64,000 bases of DNA from Latescibacteria bacterium UBA6620 (GTDB lineage Bacteria; Latescibacterota; UBA2968). Location of the stretch: assembly GCA_002433075.1 (NCBI GenBank), contig DJHM01000015.1, positions 1-64,000 on the forward strand, in the 5' to 3' direction. The position numbers and the translations under genes were made by a program. The notes beneath the pieces were generated by a model, which saw nothing but the letters and a program-made list of their open reading frames with translations, was not told where the DNA came from and searched no databases. This document shows, piece by piece, positions 54,314 through 62,942 of this stretch (the first letter of the stretch is position 1; the number at the start of each line of letters is the position of its first letter).

Positions 54314-55123
54314 CTACCCCTTCCGAATCTCATCGTACATCGACAGCGGAACCCCTGCCAGGGTTCCCGCGTCCACGGGCAGCACGACGCCCGTAATCCA
54401 CCGCGCTTCGTCGCTGGCCAAAAATACCCCCCCCCACGCTACATCCCACGCCGTACCCTCTGTCCCCAGGGGCCCCGCGAGCTTCCTCAATCGCCGCTGA
54501 TCCTCGCTGAACGCACCGCTGACCATCGTCGAGTAGATATGACCCGGTGCGATGGCGTTCACTCTCACTCCGTCGCGACCGTGATGCACTGCCATCTGTC
54601 GCGTCATCGCGATCATCCCCCCTTTGGCCGCGGCATACGAAACGTTCGGCGTCATCCCCGCTCTGATTCCGTCGATCGACGAAATGTTGACGATCGATCC
54701 ACCGCCCGATTCGACCATTGCCAGAATCGCGTGCTTTGACGCAAACGCACAGCTCTTCAGGTCGACATCAAGGACACGCTGCCAGTCGTCCGCCTCGAGT
54801 TCGGTGACCTTCGCACGCGTCCCGATCCCCACCGCGTTGGCAAGCACGTCCAGCTTCCCGAATCGGTCGACCGCAGCGCGCACCATCGCCTCACAATCCG
54901 CTTCGACCGACACATCCGCCTCGAAGAAGGATGCTGCCAGGCCCGCCTCTTCGAGCACGCTCAGCGTCTTTTTCCCGTTGTCCACATCCCGGTCGACCAC
55001 GAGGACCTCCGCGCCCTCTCGCGCAAAGAGCTCCGCCATCGCCCGCCCCACACCGACCCCATCCCCCTCCCGGATGCCCGACCCCGTGACGATCGCTGTC
55101 TTTCCTGCCAATCGATCGCTCAT
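54314..55123 (-). CDS. Short-chain dehydrogenase/reductase (SDR)
   Basis: A 269-residue SDR. The cofactor loop is TGSGIREGDGVGVGRA (an insertion within TGxxxGxG), then VVDRDVD, the NAVG motif (LANAVGIGTRA), catalytic Ser in NISSIDG and Tyr-x3-Lys in SYAAAKGG, and the closing FLASDEARWITGVVLPVDAG. Substrate unknown. ATG 55123 overlaps the kinase stop by 4 bases, so the kinase and SDR genes are coupled. Confidence 0.92.
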   Translation of the reverse strand: MSDRLAGKTAIVTGSGIREGDGVGVGRAMAELFAREGAEVLVVDRDVDNGKKTLSVLEEAGLAASFFEADVSVEADCEAMVRAAVDRFGKLDVLANAVGIGTRAKVTELEADDWQRVLDVDLKSCAFASKHAILAMVESGGGSIVNISSIDGIRAGMTPNVSYAAAKGGMIAMTRQMAVHHGRDGVRVNAIAPGHIYSTMVSGAFSEDQRRLRKLAGPLGTEGTAWDVAWGGVFLASDEARWITGVVLPVDAGTLAGVPLSMYDEIRKG

Positions 55124-55719
55124 TCTTTCGCCTCGGTATCCGTGAAAATGATATCTGCCCTGTCCATCGGACGACTCTGCTCGATGTAATTTCGGTAGGC
55201 CGGCATCCACTCCTCACGCCACAACGCATCGTGCTGGCCACCATCCCTTTCGATCCCCCGGGTCAGACACACCGCCTCGTCCGTCTCTACCCAGACGGTC
55301 AGGTCGTAGTAGGGCGCCAGCTCCTTGCGAATCGAGAACACCCCCTCCACCACCACCGTCCCTCCGACCTCGACGTCACACCACGTCCCGAGCCTGTCGG
55401 TGGACCAGTCGTATCGCTGAAAACGCGCAGCCCGGTCCTCCGTCAGGGGGGCGAGGACCTGGTCTCGAATCCGAGGCCAATCGTAGTCGCTGCCGGGTTC
55501 CGCGATCACTCGCTCTCGGCCCGGCCGAACCGAACGAGCAAGCCAGAAGTCATCCACCTCTACAACGGATGCGCCCAGCCGACCCCCGACGCTCTTTGCC
55601 AGAGTCGATTTTCCCGCACCTCCGCGACCATCGATCGCCACCAACCGGGTTTTCCCTCGCGGCGCGATGGCTTCGATCCTGGCTGCCAGGACATCGACGC
55701 TGTGAATCACTTCCGACAT
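55120..55719 (-). CDS. Uridine kinase-like P-loop phosphotransferase
   Basis: A 199-residue P-loop protein. Walker A is DGRGGAGKSTLA near residue 33; VEVDDFWL and the YDWSTD..VVVEGVFSIRKEL sections are typical of uridine kinase/phosphoribulokinase-like enzymes, with VWVETDEAVCLTRGIERD as the lid. Phosphate acceptor unknown. ATG 55719 is preferred over an upstream GTG. First gene of a two-gene operon with the SDR. Confidence 0.82.
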   Translation of the reverse strand: MSEVIHSVDVLAARIEAIAPRGKTRLVAIDGRGGAGKSTLAKSVGGRLGASVVEVDDFWLARSVRPGRERVIAEPGSDYDWPRIRDQVLAPLTEDRAARFQRYDWSTDRLGTWCDVEVGGTVVVEGVFSIRKELAPYYDLTVWVETDEAVCLTRGIERDGGQHDALWREEWMPAYRNYIEQSRPMDRADIIFTDTEAKE

Positions 55720-55753
55720 TCGCACAATCTAACGTCCCCGACTGCCAAAGAGA

Positions 55754-55783
55754 AAGGCGAGATCTCGTGTGAGATCTCGCCTT
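55754..55783 (-). terminator. Rho-independent terminator of the Rieske gene
   Basis: A perfect 13-bp stem (AAGGCGAGATCTC and its inverse) with a 4-base loop, followed on the minus strand by TCTCTTT. It lies 146 bases past the stop at 55930, separating the Rieske gene from the kinase gene. Confidence 0.85.
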
Positions 55784-55929
55784 CGTCAGTTGATTCAAGA
55801 TAGAGCAAGAAGCAGCAGGGTCACTTCGATCGGGCCGTGAAGGGCTTGTTCTCGACGGAGTTTATCCCGAGCGAAGCCGAGGAACTCGAACGGACGCCGC
55901 TCGTCTCCTTGCCATCCAAGGTTCAAGTT

Positions 55930-57771
55930 CTAGTTGTCGTCGTCCCGCTCGCTCAGCAGATCGCCGCGTTGCAGGCGTTCGGCGTTCTCCGTCGACCACA
56001 GGATCCCCTTCATCACTTTCTGGGCGGTGATGTAGCGGGTGGCCGCCAGCATATGAATCCGTTGCTCTTCCGGATCGTCGCTCAGTTCGTAGTGCCGATA
56101 CGCCACTTCGAGCACCTGGAACATGTGCAACTCCGCGTCCTCACGAAGCATCACGTGGGCGAGCGCGTGCCGGAGCGCCTCGATATCCCGCCCCTCTTCC
56201 AGATACTGATTCACGACCAGTTCCGCCTCGAACACCTTCTGGAAATCGGCGAACTCCTGAAGCCGCTCGAGCATCGCCTCATCCGACGCGAACGGCTCGC
56301 CCAGCGTCTGTCCCGGATTCGGCACGCGCGCCGACGGCATGTTCAGCCATCGCACGTAGGTCATGAAAACCGCCCCGTGGAACAGACCGCGCAGCAGTTC
56401 TTTGCTCGGGGCGAGCTGGAAAGCACGATACAGGGCGTGGGCGTAGGAGTAAATATTGGCCACGTCGTGCCAGTCACCTTCGTTCTTCAAGTGGAACCGA
56501 GCCGTCCGGATCGCGCCGGCATACGTCATCGCGCGGCACAGGGCCAGCGGATCGACGCCCGCCATCAGCTTCTCTTCGACCGCGGCCACGATCGGCTCGA
56601 TCTCATCCTGCAGCATCACCTGCGCGAAGTCCGACACATCGAGGTCCGCCGTGTTGGCCTGATTCGCCTCCCAGATCGAGTCCAGCCGGGTGAACACGTC
56701 TTCCAGCACGGGTACCGCATCCACCCAGCGCGAAGTCTCCTCGTGGCGGGTCCGTCCCACCAGGTCGACGACGATCGGTCGGATGATCTCGTGCGCGCCC
56801 TTCCATTCCAAGTAGTCGAGCGCCTCGAACATCTTGTTCGCAAAGTCGAGCGCGTGCCCGTCGCCCGTGAAATAGAAATCGGTCGCCGCCGTAAACACCA
56901 AGTCGGCGATCACGCTTGTCGGATGGCCCCGGTCGTGCAGGGTGATCAGAATCCGCTCGGCCGCTCCCCGGTCCCTAAGATCGATGTAGCGTCTAAACCA
57001 GCGCTTGAGCGTATCCAGATCCGGATCGCCGCCCGCGCTCGGGAACGGAAACCGCTGTCGCCTCGACCCGCCCCCGGTTCGCCGCGCGATCTGCGTCAAT
57101 CCGTGGACGAGAAACAGGTTGTGATCCTTCTCGGCCACATCGCCCCACATGTTCGCGGCGATGGCCAGAATCGCTTCGCCCGACGACCATCCATCCTGCG
57201 TCTTGTAGGCTCCGTAAAACAGACCGTGCTGAATGATCTCCTGGGGCGTCGCGCCGCTTTCCCTCAGGGCCGTCACCGCTTTCGCGATCAGGAAGGAGCT
57301 TCGATCCTTGAGTCCCTGCTCCAGCGTTCGTTTACCGCGGGCCACCAGGCGCTGACGGGCTTCTTCCCGTTCGCCGCTCGACAGCCCGACATAGACGTTT
57401 CCGTCCTCTCGGACCTCGACCGGGAACGCCTTCAAGTCATCGCCCGCGGTCAAGAAGCATCCACCGGTCTTCAGATCGAACTCCCAGTGATGCCAGTGAC
57501 AGATCAGGACCCCGTCACGCACGCTGCCCTCCGACATCGGGTAACCCATGTGGGGGCAGCGATTGTCGACGACGTGAAACGACCCGTTGTCCTTGAACAG
57601 AGCCAGGTGGGTTCCTTCCACCGTGAAAGGCTTGCTCTTCCCCTCCTCCACGTCCGAGACCGCACACAGCTTGTGGAAGGTCAGATCGGCCGGATCGGGT
57701 TCCGGCAGCTTGGGAAGCCCCGCCTCCATCCCATCCAGCTCGGTATCCGGAATTGTCAGCGTCTCTGCCAT
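55930..57771 (-). CDS. Rieske [2Fe-2S] domain fused to a large helical domain
   Basis: A 613-residue protein. Residues 30-130 form a Rieske domain: Cys72-x-His74 (RCPHMGYP) and Cys91-x2-His94 (CHWHHWEF) bind the cluster. The remaining 480 residues are helix-rich with several HxxxE-like or His-rich stretches (FAANMWGDVAEKDHNLFLVHGL, LFHGAVFMTYVRWLN, LAHVMLREDAELHMFQVLEVAYRHYE), possibly a second metal or heme site, but no known ring-hydroxylating catalytic domain. ATG 57771. Monocistronic, ending in a strong terminator. Confidence 0.85.
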   Translation of the reverse strand: MAETLTIPDTELDGMEAGLPKLPEPDPADLTFHKLCAVSDVEEGKSKPFTVEGTHLALFKDNGSFHVVDNRCPHMGYPMSEGSVRDGVLICHWHHWEFDLKTGGCFLTAGDDLKAFPVEVREDGNVYVGLSSGEREEARQRLVARGKRTLEQGLKDRSSFLIAKAVTALRESGATPQEIIQHGLFYGAYKTQDGWSSGEAILAIAANMWGDVAEKDHNLFLVHGLTQIARRTGGGSRRQRFPFPSAGGDPDLDTLKRWFRRYIDLRDRGAAERILITLHDRGHPTSVIADLVFTAATDFYFTGDGHALDFANKMFEALDYLEWKGAHEIIRPIVVDLVGRTRHEETSRWVDAVPVLEDVFTRLDSIWEANQANTADLDVSDFAQVMLQDEIEPIVAAVEEKLMAGVDPLALCRAMTYAGAIRTARFHLKNEGDWHDVANIYSYAHALYRAFQLAPSKELLRGLFHGAVFMTYVRWLNMPSARVPNPGQTLGEPFASDEAMLERLQEFADFQKVFEAELVVNQYLEEGRDIEALRHALAHVMLREDAELHMFQVLEVAYRHYELSDDPEEQRIHMLAATRYITAQKVMKGILWSTENAERLQRGDLLSERDDDN

Positions 57772-57973
57772 AGCGACGCCTCCTTGTCCTGCAAGTGAAA
57801 TGGGAACTGCAACTGCCCCAAGATAACCCCGCCATTTGTTTCCCGCATTGCCCGATTGGCGAAAAGCGCACTGGTCTTTGGTTCAGGCCTGTCAGATACG
57901 TGGAGGGTGCCCGGTCTACGATCGAGACCTATATTGGAGCTTCATCTGACCACCGCCGCACAGAGAGGCAGGA

Positions 57974-58834
57974 ATGTCCCAAACTACGAACGCAGACGGC
58001 CTTCCCGCCGTCGACCTGACCGACGAGCAGAAATACATCTTCGACACCCGTGGCTGGATCGCGATTCCGGGCGTCCTGTCTGATTCCGACATCGTCGAGA
58101 TGCGAGAGTTCGCCTACCAGCTCGCGAAGGACCCCGATTCGATCCCCGAACACCAGCGCTCGCCCGTTGGGGGCCCCCTTCAACGTCTCACCGATCATCC
58201 TATCGTCGTCGGTTTCATGAACGAATTCGTCGCCTACGACCCGCTCGGGTCAGAGGATGGCTACGGGTTCCGCCACGAAGGATGCTTCCTGACGATCCGC
58301 CCATGGGGACCGGGGAACAAGACCTTCGCTCCCCACGGTGGCAGCGGGATGTTCAATTTTCCGGGCAACCACCACACCTACCACGCCCAACCCGGTAAGG
58401 CGAACAGCGGGCTGACACGTTGTGTCTGGGAGTTGAACGAGGTCGTAAGGGGCGACGGAGGCACCCTCTTCCTCAGCGGCAGTCACAAAGCGACGTTCGA
58501 TCGTCCTGCCTCCACGAACCAGGAGGACAGCCCCCTGTGGGACACGTACGAGTGTCCTCCCGGATCCGTCCTCTTCTTCACGGAAGCCATCACCCACTCC
58601 GCCGTCGTCTGGACGAGCGAAGAGCGGGAGCGGTGTGCTGTGTTCAATTGCTACAACACGATCGGCAGCAAGTGGCACACCTGGTCCCCTCCCGACGAAG
58701 TCTTGGCCGAGATGCCGCCGAAGCGACAGACCCTCTACCGGGACGTCTGGTGTCAGGACAACACCGTGAACGCGGATCAGCGGAAAGGTCCCGGCAACGC
58801 CTTCTTCCCCAAACAGCCCGTCGAAGCGAAATAG
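57974..58834 (+). CDS. Phytanoyl-CoA dioxygenase-like protein
   Basis: A 286-residue PhyH-fold protein. Opening DEQKYIFDTRGWIAIPGVLSDSDI is typical. The expected HxD is not obvious; FAPHGGSGMFNFPGNHHTYH, ending in several His, takes its place. The distal half has GGTLFLSGSHKATF and EAITHSAVVWTSEERERCAVF with the His and Arg. May be an atypical member or use other ligands. Not clustered with a clear partner; convergent with the secreted-protein gene. Confidence 0.82.
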   Translation: MSQTTNADGLPAVDLTDEQKYIFDTRGWIAIPGVLSDSDIVEMREFAYQLAKDPDSIPEHQRSPVGGPLQRLTDHPIVVGFMNEFVAYDPLGSEDGYGFRHEGCFLTIRPWGPGNKTFAPHGGSGMFNFPGNHHTYHAQPGKANSGLTRCVWELNEVVRGDGGTLFLSGSHKATFDRPASTNQEDSPLWDTYECPPGSVLFFTEAITHSAVVWTSEERERCAVFNCYNTIGSKWHTWSPPDEVLAEMPPKRQTLYRDVWCQDNTVNADQRKGPGNAFFPKQPVEAK

Positions 58835-58852
58835 ACCCGGGCTTCCGGCGAT

Positions 58853-60073
58853 TCAGAACTCCTCGATCGCGGCCGTCTTCACGAGGCCTTCCAGGTCCAG
58901 TCGACCCTTCCCGTATCGCTCCACATTTTTCTTCGCCAGTTGCAGAAGCAAGGCCGAAGGTCGTCCCTTGAGCCGGCCCCAGTGGCCGAAGTCGACCCTC
59001 ACGACAATCGACTCGCTCGCCTTGACCGGTTTGAGGGTCCCCCCGTAGTCTCCGATCAACGAAACGAGATCCTGCGTGAACTGTTTGACCTGTTCCGCCA
59101 CGACATCCTCCGTCGGGGTTGGGTCTCTCCGATTCACATCCAGCGCCGTTCTGTAATAGTCGACCGCGTGGCCGTAGCCTCCCTTGGGGGAGCCCTCGAG
59201 AAACAGGACGGCGCCCAGTCCCGGCTGGTAGAACCCAATCGCGTGACCCCGTGAGCGGACGAACGCACGATCACTCATCGTGCTGTGAAGAATCCCCGCG
59301 AAAATCCGTATCGATTTCTCCGAGGCATCTTCCCCATCGAACGTCTTGAAGGACACCTCGTCACCGCGAACGATCTGTGCACGGGTCGCAGACGCTTCGA
59401 GCACCTTGACCGACCGACCCATCCCCGGTGCAATCCGGACCGCCGCCTTTTGCACACGTCTTGTCGCCTGTTCGATCTGGGCCTGGACCCTGACCGGATC
59501 GAACCCATACCGTCGCACCGAGACCGAATCGTCGTCCTGTTCTTCCATCTCCTTCTCGAACGCTTCCATCCCGTGCTGGACCGCCTCCATTTCTCCCTCC
59601 AGAGACCGCATCCTCGCGGCGAGCATGTGCTCCACATCCTCCTCCGACATCCGCCCGAGCGTCGTGTAAGACGGCCCGTGCGATCCCCGACCCCGGACTC
59701 GGACCGTCACACGTTCGTCGTCCGGCAACAGACGAAGATTTTGGGCGTAGTCTTCGTAGAACGTTATCAGCTGTTCCTTTAGACGCGCGGTGCCCACATC
59801 CCCCTCACCGTCAACGGTCGACGTCTGGTTTCCCCGCCGGATTCGAACGACGACTCGCGACTGCTCCACAAGGAAAAGCGCACCGTAGCCATCGAAGTAC
59901 AAACCATTTACCGAAATGCCGGCACCCGCATCTCGTTCATCCGTGAGCAACTCATCCAACACACGCTCCATGATTCGGATGTCCCGTTGCATCCCGACCC
60001 GGTCGACCTCGCCGTGCGCTTCGGATAACACGGCCGACAAGATTCCGATCGTCAGTAAGGCTCGAAATGTCAT
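58853..60073 (-). CDS. Secreted hypothetical protein of a sigma/anti-sigma operon
   Basis: A 406-residue protein with a signal peptide (FRALLTIGILSAVLSEAHG). The mature part is alternating alpha/beta, with a long helical coiled-coil-like stretch (EEDVEHMLAARMRSLEGEMEAVQHGMEAFEKEMEEQ, residues about 140-175). No family recognised. It starts 3 bases after the anti-sigma gene, so it is the third gene of a minus-strand operon that begins with the sigma factor. Probably a target or sensor of that system. Confidence 0.75.
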   Translation of the reverse strand: MTFRALLTIGILSAVLSEAHGEVDRVGMQRDIRIMERVLDELLTDERDAGAGISVNGLYFDGYGALFLVEQSRVVVRIRRGNQTSTVDGEGDVGTARLKEQLITFYEDYAQNLRLLPDDERVTVRVRGRGSHGPSYTTLGRMSEEDVEHMLAARMRSLEGEMEAVQHGMEAFEKEMEEQDDDSVSVRRYGFDPVRVQAQIEQATRRVQKAAVRIAPGMGRSVKVLEASATRAQIVRGDEVSFKTFDGEDASEKSIRIFAGILHSTMSDRAFVRSRGHAIGFYQPGLGAVLFLEGSPKGGYGHAVDYYRTALDVNRRDPTPTEDVVAEQVKQFTQDLVSLIGDYGGTLKPVKASESIVVRVDFGHWGRLKGRPSALLLQLAKKNVERYGKGRLDLEGLVKTAAIEEF

Positions 60074-60076
60074 CGT

Positions 60077-60715
60077 CTACTTCCTCCTGGATGGTCTGGT
60101 CTGTGCCCAACGCGTGAGCAACACACCGGACTGCAGATAACTACGCTCGGCGATCTGGCCCACGTTCCTCACGCCCTGGCCGATCTGTCGCAGATCCTCC
60201 TCCCGCCTCGCCTCCAGAACCCGGGCGAATTCGATCATCGCCGCGCGTTGTCTCAGTTCCGATGCCTCGATCAAGTCCTGCGTCAATTCCAGATACGCCT
60301 CCTGATATCGCACGAAGCGATTCTCGGTCAGAACGGAATCGAAAGATGCTGTCACGGGTGTGTCCTCGGCCCAATTCATCCGTACCGTCATTGTCCCGCC
60401 TGACATCGTCACATCTATCCGCAGGAAGGCCAGAACGAGCACCGCCGCGATGGCGACTCCCAGACCGCTCGCCCACCACCAGGCCACTGGTCGACGCGCT
60501 CCCGCTGCTGCATCCTCCGGAACGAACGTCAGTCCGAAAGGCGGCGTTTCGTCCTCCCACGCGCCTAACACGGCAAGGGTTCGTCGCAATTCCTCCAGCG
60601 ACCGGCGGGCCTCCCCGTTCGTCGCCAGGAAAGCCTCCATCTCCTGTCGCTCGTGCTCGTCCAGCTCGCCGTAGATATAGGTGATCAGTTGTGCATTTCG
60701 TTCGTCAGGCGTCAT
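60077..60715 (-). CDS. Membrane-anchored anti-sigma factor-like protein
   Basis: A 212-residue protein. The N-terminal MTPDERNAQLITYIYGELDEHERQEMEAFLA resembles the anti-sigma N-terminal helix bundle, without the HxxxCxxC of zinc types. A single membrane helix (WWWASGLGVAIAAVLVLAFL) splits it into a cytoplasmic and a periplasmic part, the latter rich in charged helices. ATG 60715 overlaps the sigma factor stop by 11 bases. Confidence 0.82.
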   Translation of the reverse strand: MTPDERNAQLITYIYGELDEHERQEMEAFLATNGEARRSLEELRRTLAVLGAWEDETPPFGLTFVPEDAAAGARRPVAWWWASGLGVAIAAVLVLAFLRIDVTMSGGTMTVRMNWAEDTPVTASFDSVLTENRFVRYQEAYLELTQDLIEASELRQRAAMIEFARVLEARREEDLRQIGQGVRNVGQIAERSYLQSGVLLTRWAQTRPSRRK

Positions 60716-61283
60716 ACCGCAACATCTCCTCCGTAATACAGCATAGTTCAAAAAGATGTTTGAGCGACTCGAATACCCGGTAGAGGCGCGACTTGACCGT
60801 GTTGATCGACACATCGAGTGCGTCAGCGATCTCCCGCAACTTCAGCCCTTCATACTCTTTCATGATCACCACCACGCGCTGCTCTTCGGGAAGTGTCTGG
60901 AGCGCCCGATTGAGCAGATCCCTCACGTCACGCTCGTGCGCCACAGCGTCCGGTCTCGACAGGACATCGTCCCCCAGCGCGGCTGCAATATTCTCATCAT
61001 CCACATCCACCGTCGGGCGCCGCTGCCGGGTCCGACCTGCATCTCGACTGGCGTTCAGCGCAATCTGGTAGATCCAGGTCGAGGATTTTTCCGGGTTTTC
61101 CAATTTCGACAGGGCCGAGTAGGCGCGAATGAACGTCTGTTGCGCCAGGTCGGCCGCCTCGTCCCGGTCTCCCGCATAGCGGAGCACGAAATTGTAGATC
61201 CTTGGGTGCCAGAGTCGGACGAGGTCGTTAAAAGCCCCCCGGTCCCCCCTTTTGAAGGCATTTATGAGATCCGCTTCCGTCAA
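60705..61283 (-). CDS. ECF RNA polymerase sigma factor (RpoE-like)
   Basis: A 192-residue ECF sigma factor. Region 2: AFNDLVRLWHPRIYNFVLRYAGDRDEAADLAQQTFIRAYSAL; region 4: LQTLPEEQRVVVIMKEYEGLKLREIADALDVSINTVKSRLYRVFESL. The frame is open upstream to 61460, but the TTG at 61283 gives the normal family length; the true start is uncertain. Anti-sigma and secreted protein genes follow directly. An inverted repeat lies about 105-127 bases upstream. Confidence 0.9.
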   Translation of the reverse strand: MTEADLINAFKRGDRGAFNDLVRLWHPRIYNFVLRYAGDRDEAADLAQQTFIRAYSALSKLENPEKSSTWIYQIALNASRDAGRTRQRRPTVDVDDENIAAALGDDVLSRPDAVAHERDVRDLLNRALQTLPEEQRVVVIMKEYEGLKLREIADALDVSINTVKSRLYRVFESLKHLFELCCITEEMLRYDA

Positions 61284-61387
61284 ATCGGGATATCCGAGGT
61301 CAAGCGTGCGAGCCGGACTGGGCCACCTGATATGTAGACGATCGAATGAACGAAAATGTTGTCTCCATCCCTCGCAGCTCCGGGCAG

Positions 61388-61410
61388 ACGTAAAGGTACC
61401 GTTTTTACGT
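61388..61410. promoter_or_regulatory. Inverted repeat upstream of the sigma operon
   Basis: ACGTAAA (61388-61394), 9 bases including GGTACC, then TTTACGT (61404-61410): a perfect 7-9-7 repeat in the space between the sigma factor (minus) and the monooxygenase gene (plus). A candidate operator; no further support. Confidence 0.45.
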
Positions 61411-61531
61411 TGAAGTTCGGCCCGGATTCCCCTTACATACTCGCCCGGCGTGTTTTGCACTATGCTGAAGCCGCAGCTTTTCCCGGGGCCGTCGGACTTG
61501 GGTGAACATCCCTGTCTATCGAGGAGCCATC

Positions 61532-61840
61532 ATGATCCACGTCATTGCCACCATCGAAGTCAACGACGGGAAACGCGACGCGTTTCTCTCCGAGTTCCAC
61601 GCCAACGTCGACAACGTCCTCGCCGAGGACGGCTGTCTAGCTTATGGACCCGCGATCGACGCCGCGACCGACATCGAGGTGCAGATTCCGGTTCGCGACA
61701 ATGTGGTGACCGTTGTCGAGCAGTGGGAGTCCCTCGACGCCCTCCACGCGCACCTTGCCGCGCCCCACATGGCCACCTACCGGGAAGCCGTGAAAGACCT
61801 CGTCAAAGGCGTCACGCTCCAGATCCTCGAGCCGGCCTGA
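61532..61840 (+). CDS. Antibiotic biosynthesis monooxygenase (YgiN/ABM) family protein
   Basis: A 102-residue ferredoxin-like dimeric alpha/beta protein. MIHVIATIEVNDGKRDAFLSEF, EDGCLAYG and VVEQWESLDALHAHLAAPHM are the ABM/YgiN family signature, including the Glu-Gln-Trp core. Functions range from quinol monooxygenase to heme or polyketide oxygenation; specificity cannot be told. ATG 61532 with GAGGAG about 5 bases ahead. The next gene begins 15 bases later. Confidence 0.88.
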   Translation: MIHVIATIEVNDGKRDAFLSEFHANVDNVLAEDGCLAYGPAIDAATDIEVQIPVRDNVVTVVEQWESLDALHAHLAAPHMATYREAVKDLVKGVTLQILEPA

Positions 61841-61854
61841 AGCTCTCGACAACG

Positions 61855-62855
61855 ATGCTCTCCCTCGTCCAACTCACCCATCCCAATTGGGGTCGTCGCG
61901 CCGCCCGAGTCTCCGCCAGCCGCCTGGATATTCTCGAGTGTGCGTCCACCTACGCTCTCGCTCGAACCGCCCTCGACAGCCGAACGCCTCTGGTCGATCT
62001 CGCCGCCGATGCCCCCGCTTCTCAGACGGCAGATTACGACGAAGTCTACAACGGTGCGAGCGAGTGGTCGTTGTTACCCGCTTTCGTTTCGATCATTCCG
62101 ACGAGCCCGCCCGGTGTCTCGTGGCAGGCACCGGACTGACGCATATGGCCAGCGCAGCCAACCACCAGGCCATGCACGAGGATGCTTCGGACGACGACGA
62201 GAATCTCACAGACAGCATGAGAATGTTCCAGTGGGGTGTCGAAGGCGGTCGACCGGAACCGGGTGCCATCGGCGTTGCACCCAAGTGGTTCTACAAAGGC
62301 CCCGGGTCGATCGTCCGGGCGCACGGGGAACCCCTCGACGTACCCACCTATGCGGACGACGGTGGTGAGGAGCCCGAAATCGCCGGCTGCTACGTGATCG
62401 ACAGCGATGGAAACCCTCGCCGTATCGGTTTCGCCATCGGTAACGAATTCGCCGATCACGTGATGGAAAAGAAGAATTACCTCTACCTGGCGCCATCCAA
62501 GCTCCGAGATTGCGCCCTCGGCCCAGAACTCGTCTTCGACGACGTCCACGGCACCGTACGAATCGAACGCGGAGGCGACACCCTCTGGTCCCGATCGATC
62601 GTCACCGGCGAAGCCAAGGTGTCCCACAGCCTCGCCAACCTCGAACACCACCGCTTCAATTACGCCATCCACCGCCGTCCCGGCGACGCCCACGTCCATT
62701 TCTACGGCGCCGACGGTTTCAGCTTCGGCGAGGGCGTTGCGCTCCAAAACGAGGATATAATGGTCGTCGCGTGGGAGGGTTTCGGGAGGGCGCTGAGAAA
62801 CCCAATTCGCGTTACGAAGAGCGAAGACACATTCGTAGAAGTAACGACGCTATGA
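61855..62855 (+). pseudogene. GguC-like fumarylacetoacetate hydrolase-family gene, frameshifted
   Basis: The first part (ATG 61855, SLVQLTHPNWGRRAARV ... YDEVYNGASEWSLLPAF) is the GguC N-terminus. The match continues in another frame with FDHSDEPARCLVAGTGLTHMASAANHQAMHED, LTDSMRMFQWGVEGGRPEPGAIG, EEPEIAGCYVIDSDGNP, FAIGNEFADHVMEKKNYLYLAPSKLRDCALGPEL and the LRNPI end at 62855. An indel at the TTTCGTTTCG stretch near 62085 explains the split. GguC/AraD1-like proteins of this group are thought to act on sugar acid derivatives. Confidence 0.82.
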
Positions 62856-62906
62856 GAGAACGGGAGAGGAGTGAGCCGGCGAACGGGTGACAGGCTCCCA
62901 CTCTCT

Positions 62907-62926
62907 CCACTCCCGCTCCCCCGCTC
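62907..62926 (-). repeat. Inverted copy of dispersed 20-base intergenic repeat
   Basis: On the minus strand reads GAGCGGGGGAGCGGGAGTGG, 18 of 20 identical to the copy at 35664. It lies in the 87-base gap between the GguC-like and amidohydrolase genes, beside an imperfect hairpin formed with 62868-62880. Confidence 0.5.
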
Positions 62927-62942
62927 AAAGGCAGTTTACCAG

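Noticed and set aside
55837..57798. Long (653-codon) open frame on the plus strand, antisense to the Rieske gene
   Set aside because: The Rieske gene on the minus strand has full motif support; the antisense frame is Arg/His-rich with no domain and is a by-product of high GC at third positions.
61380..61470. RpoE-type autoregulated promoter (GAACTT and CGTC boxes) before the second sigma factor
   Set aside because: The two boxes are about 22 bases apart, too wide for the usual 16-17 base spacing.
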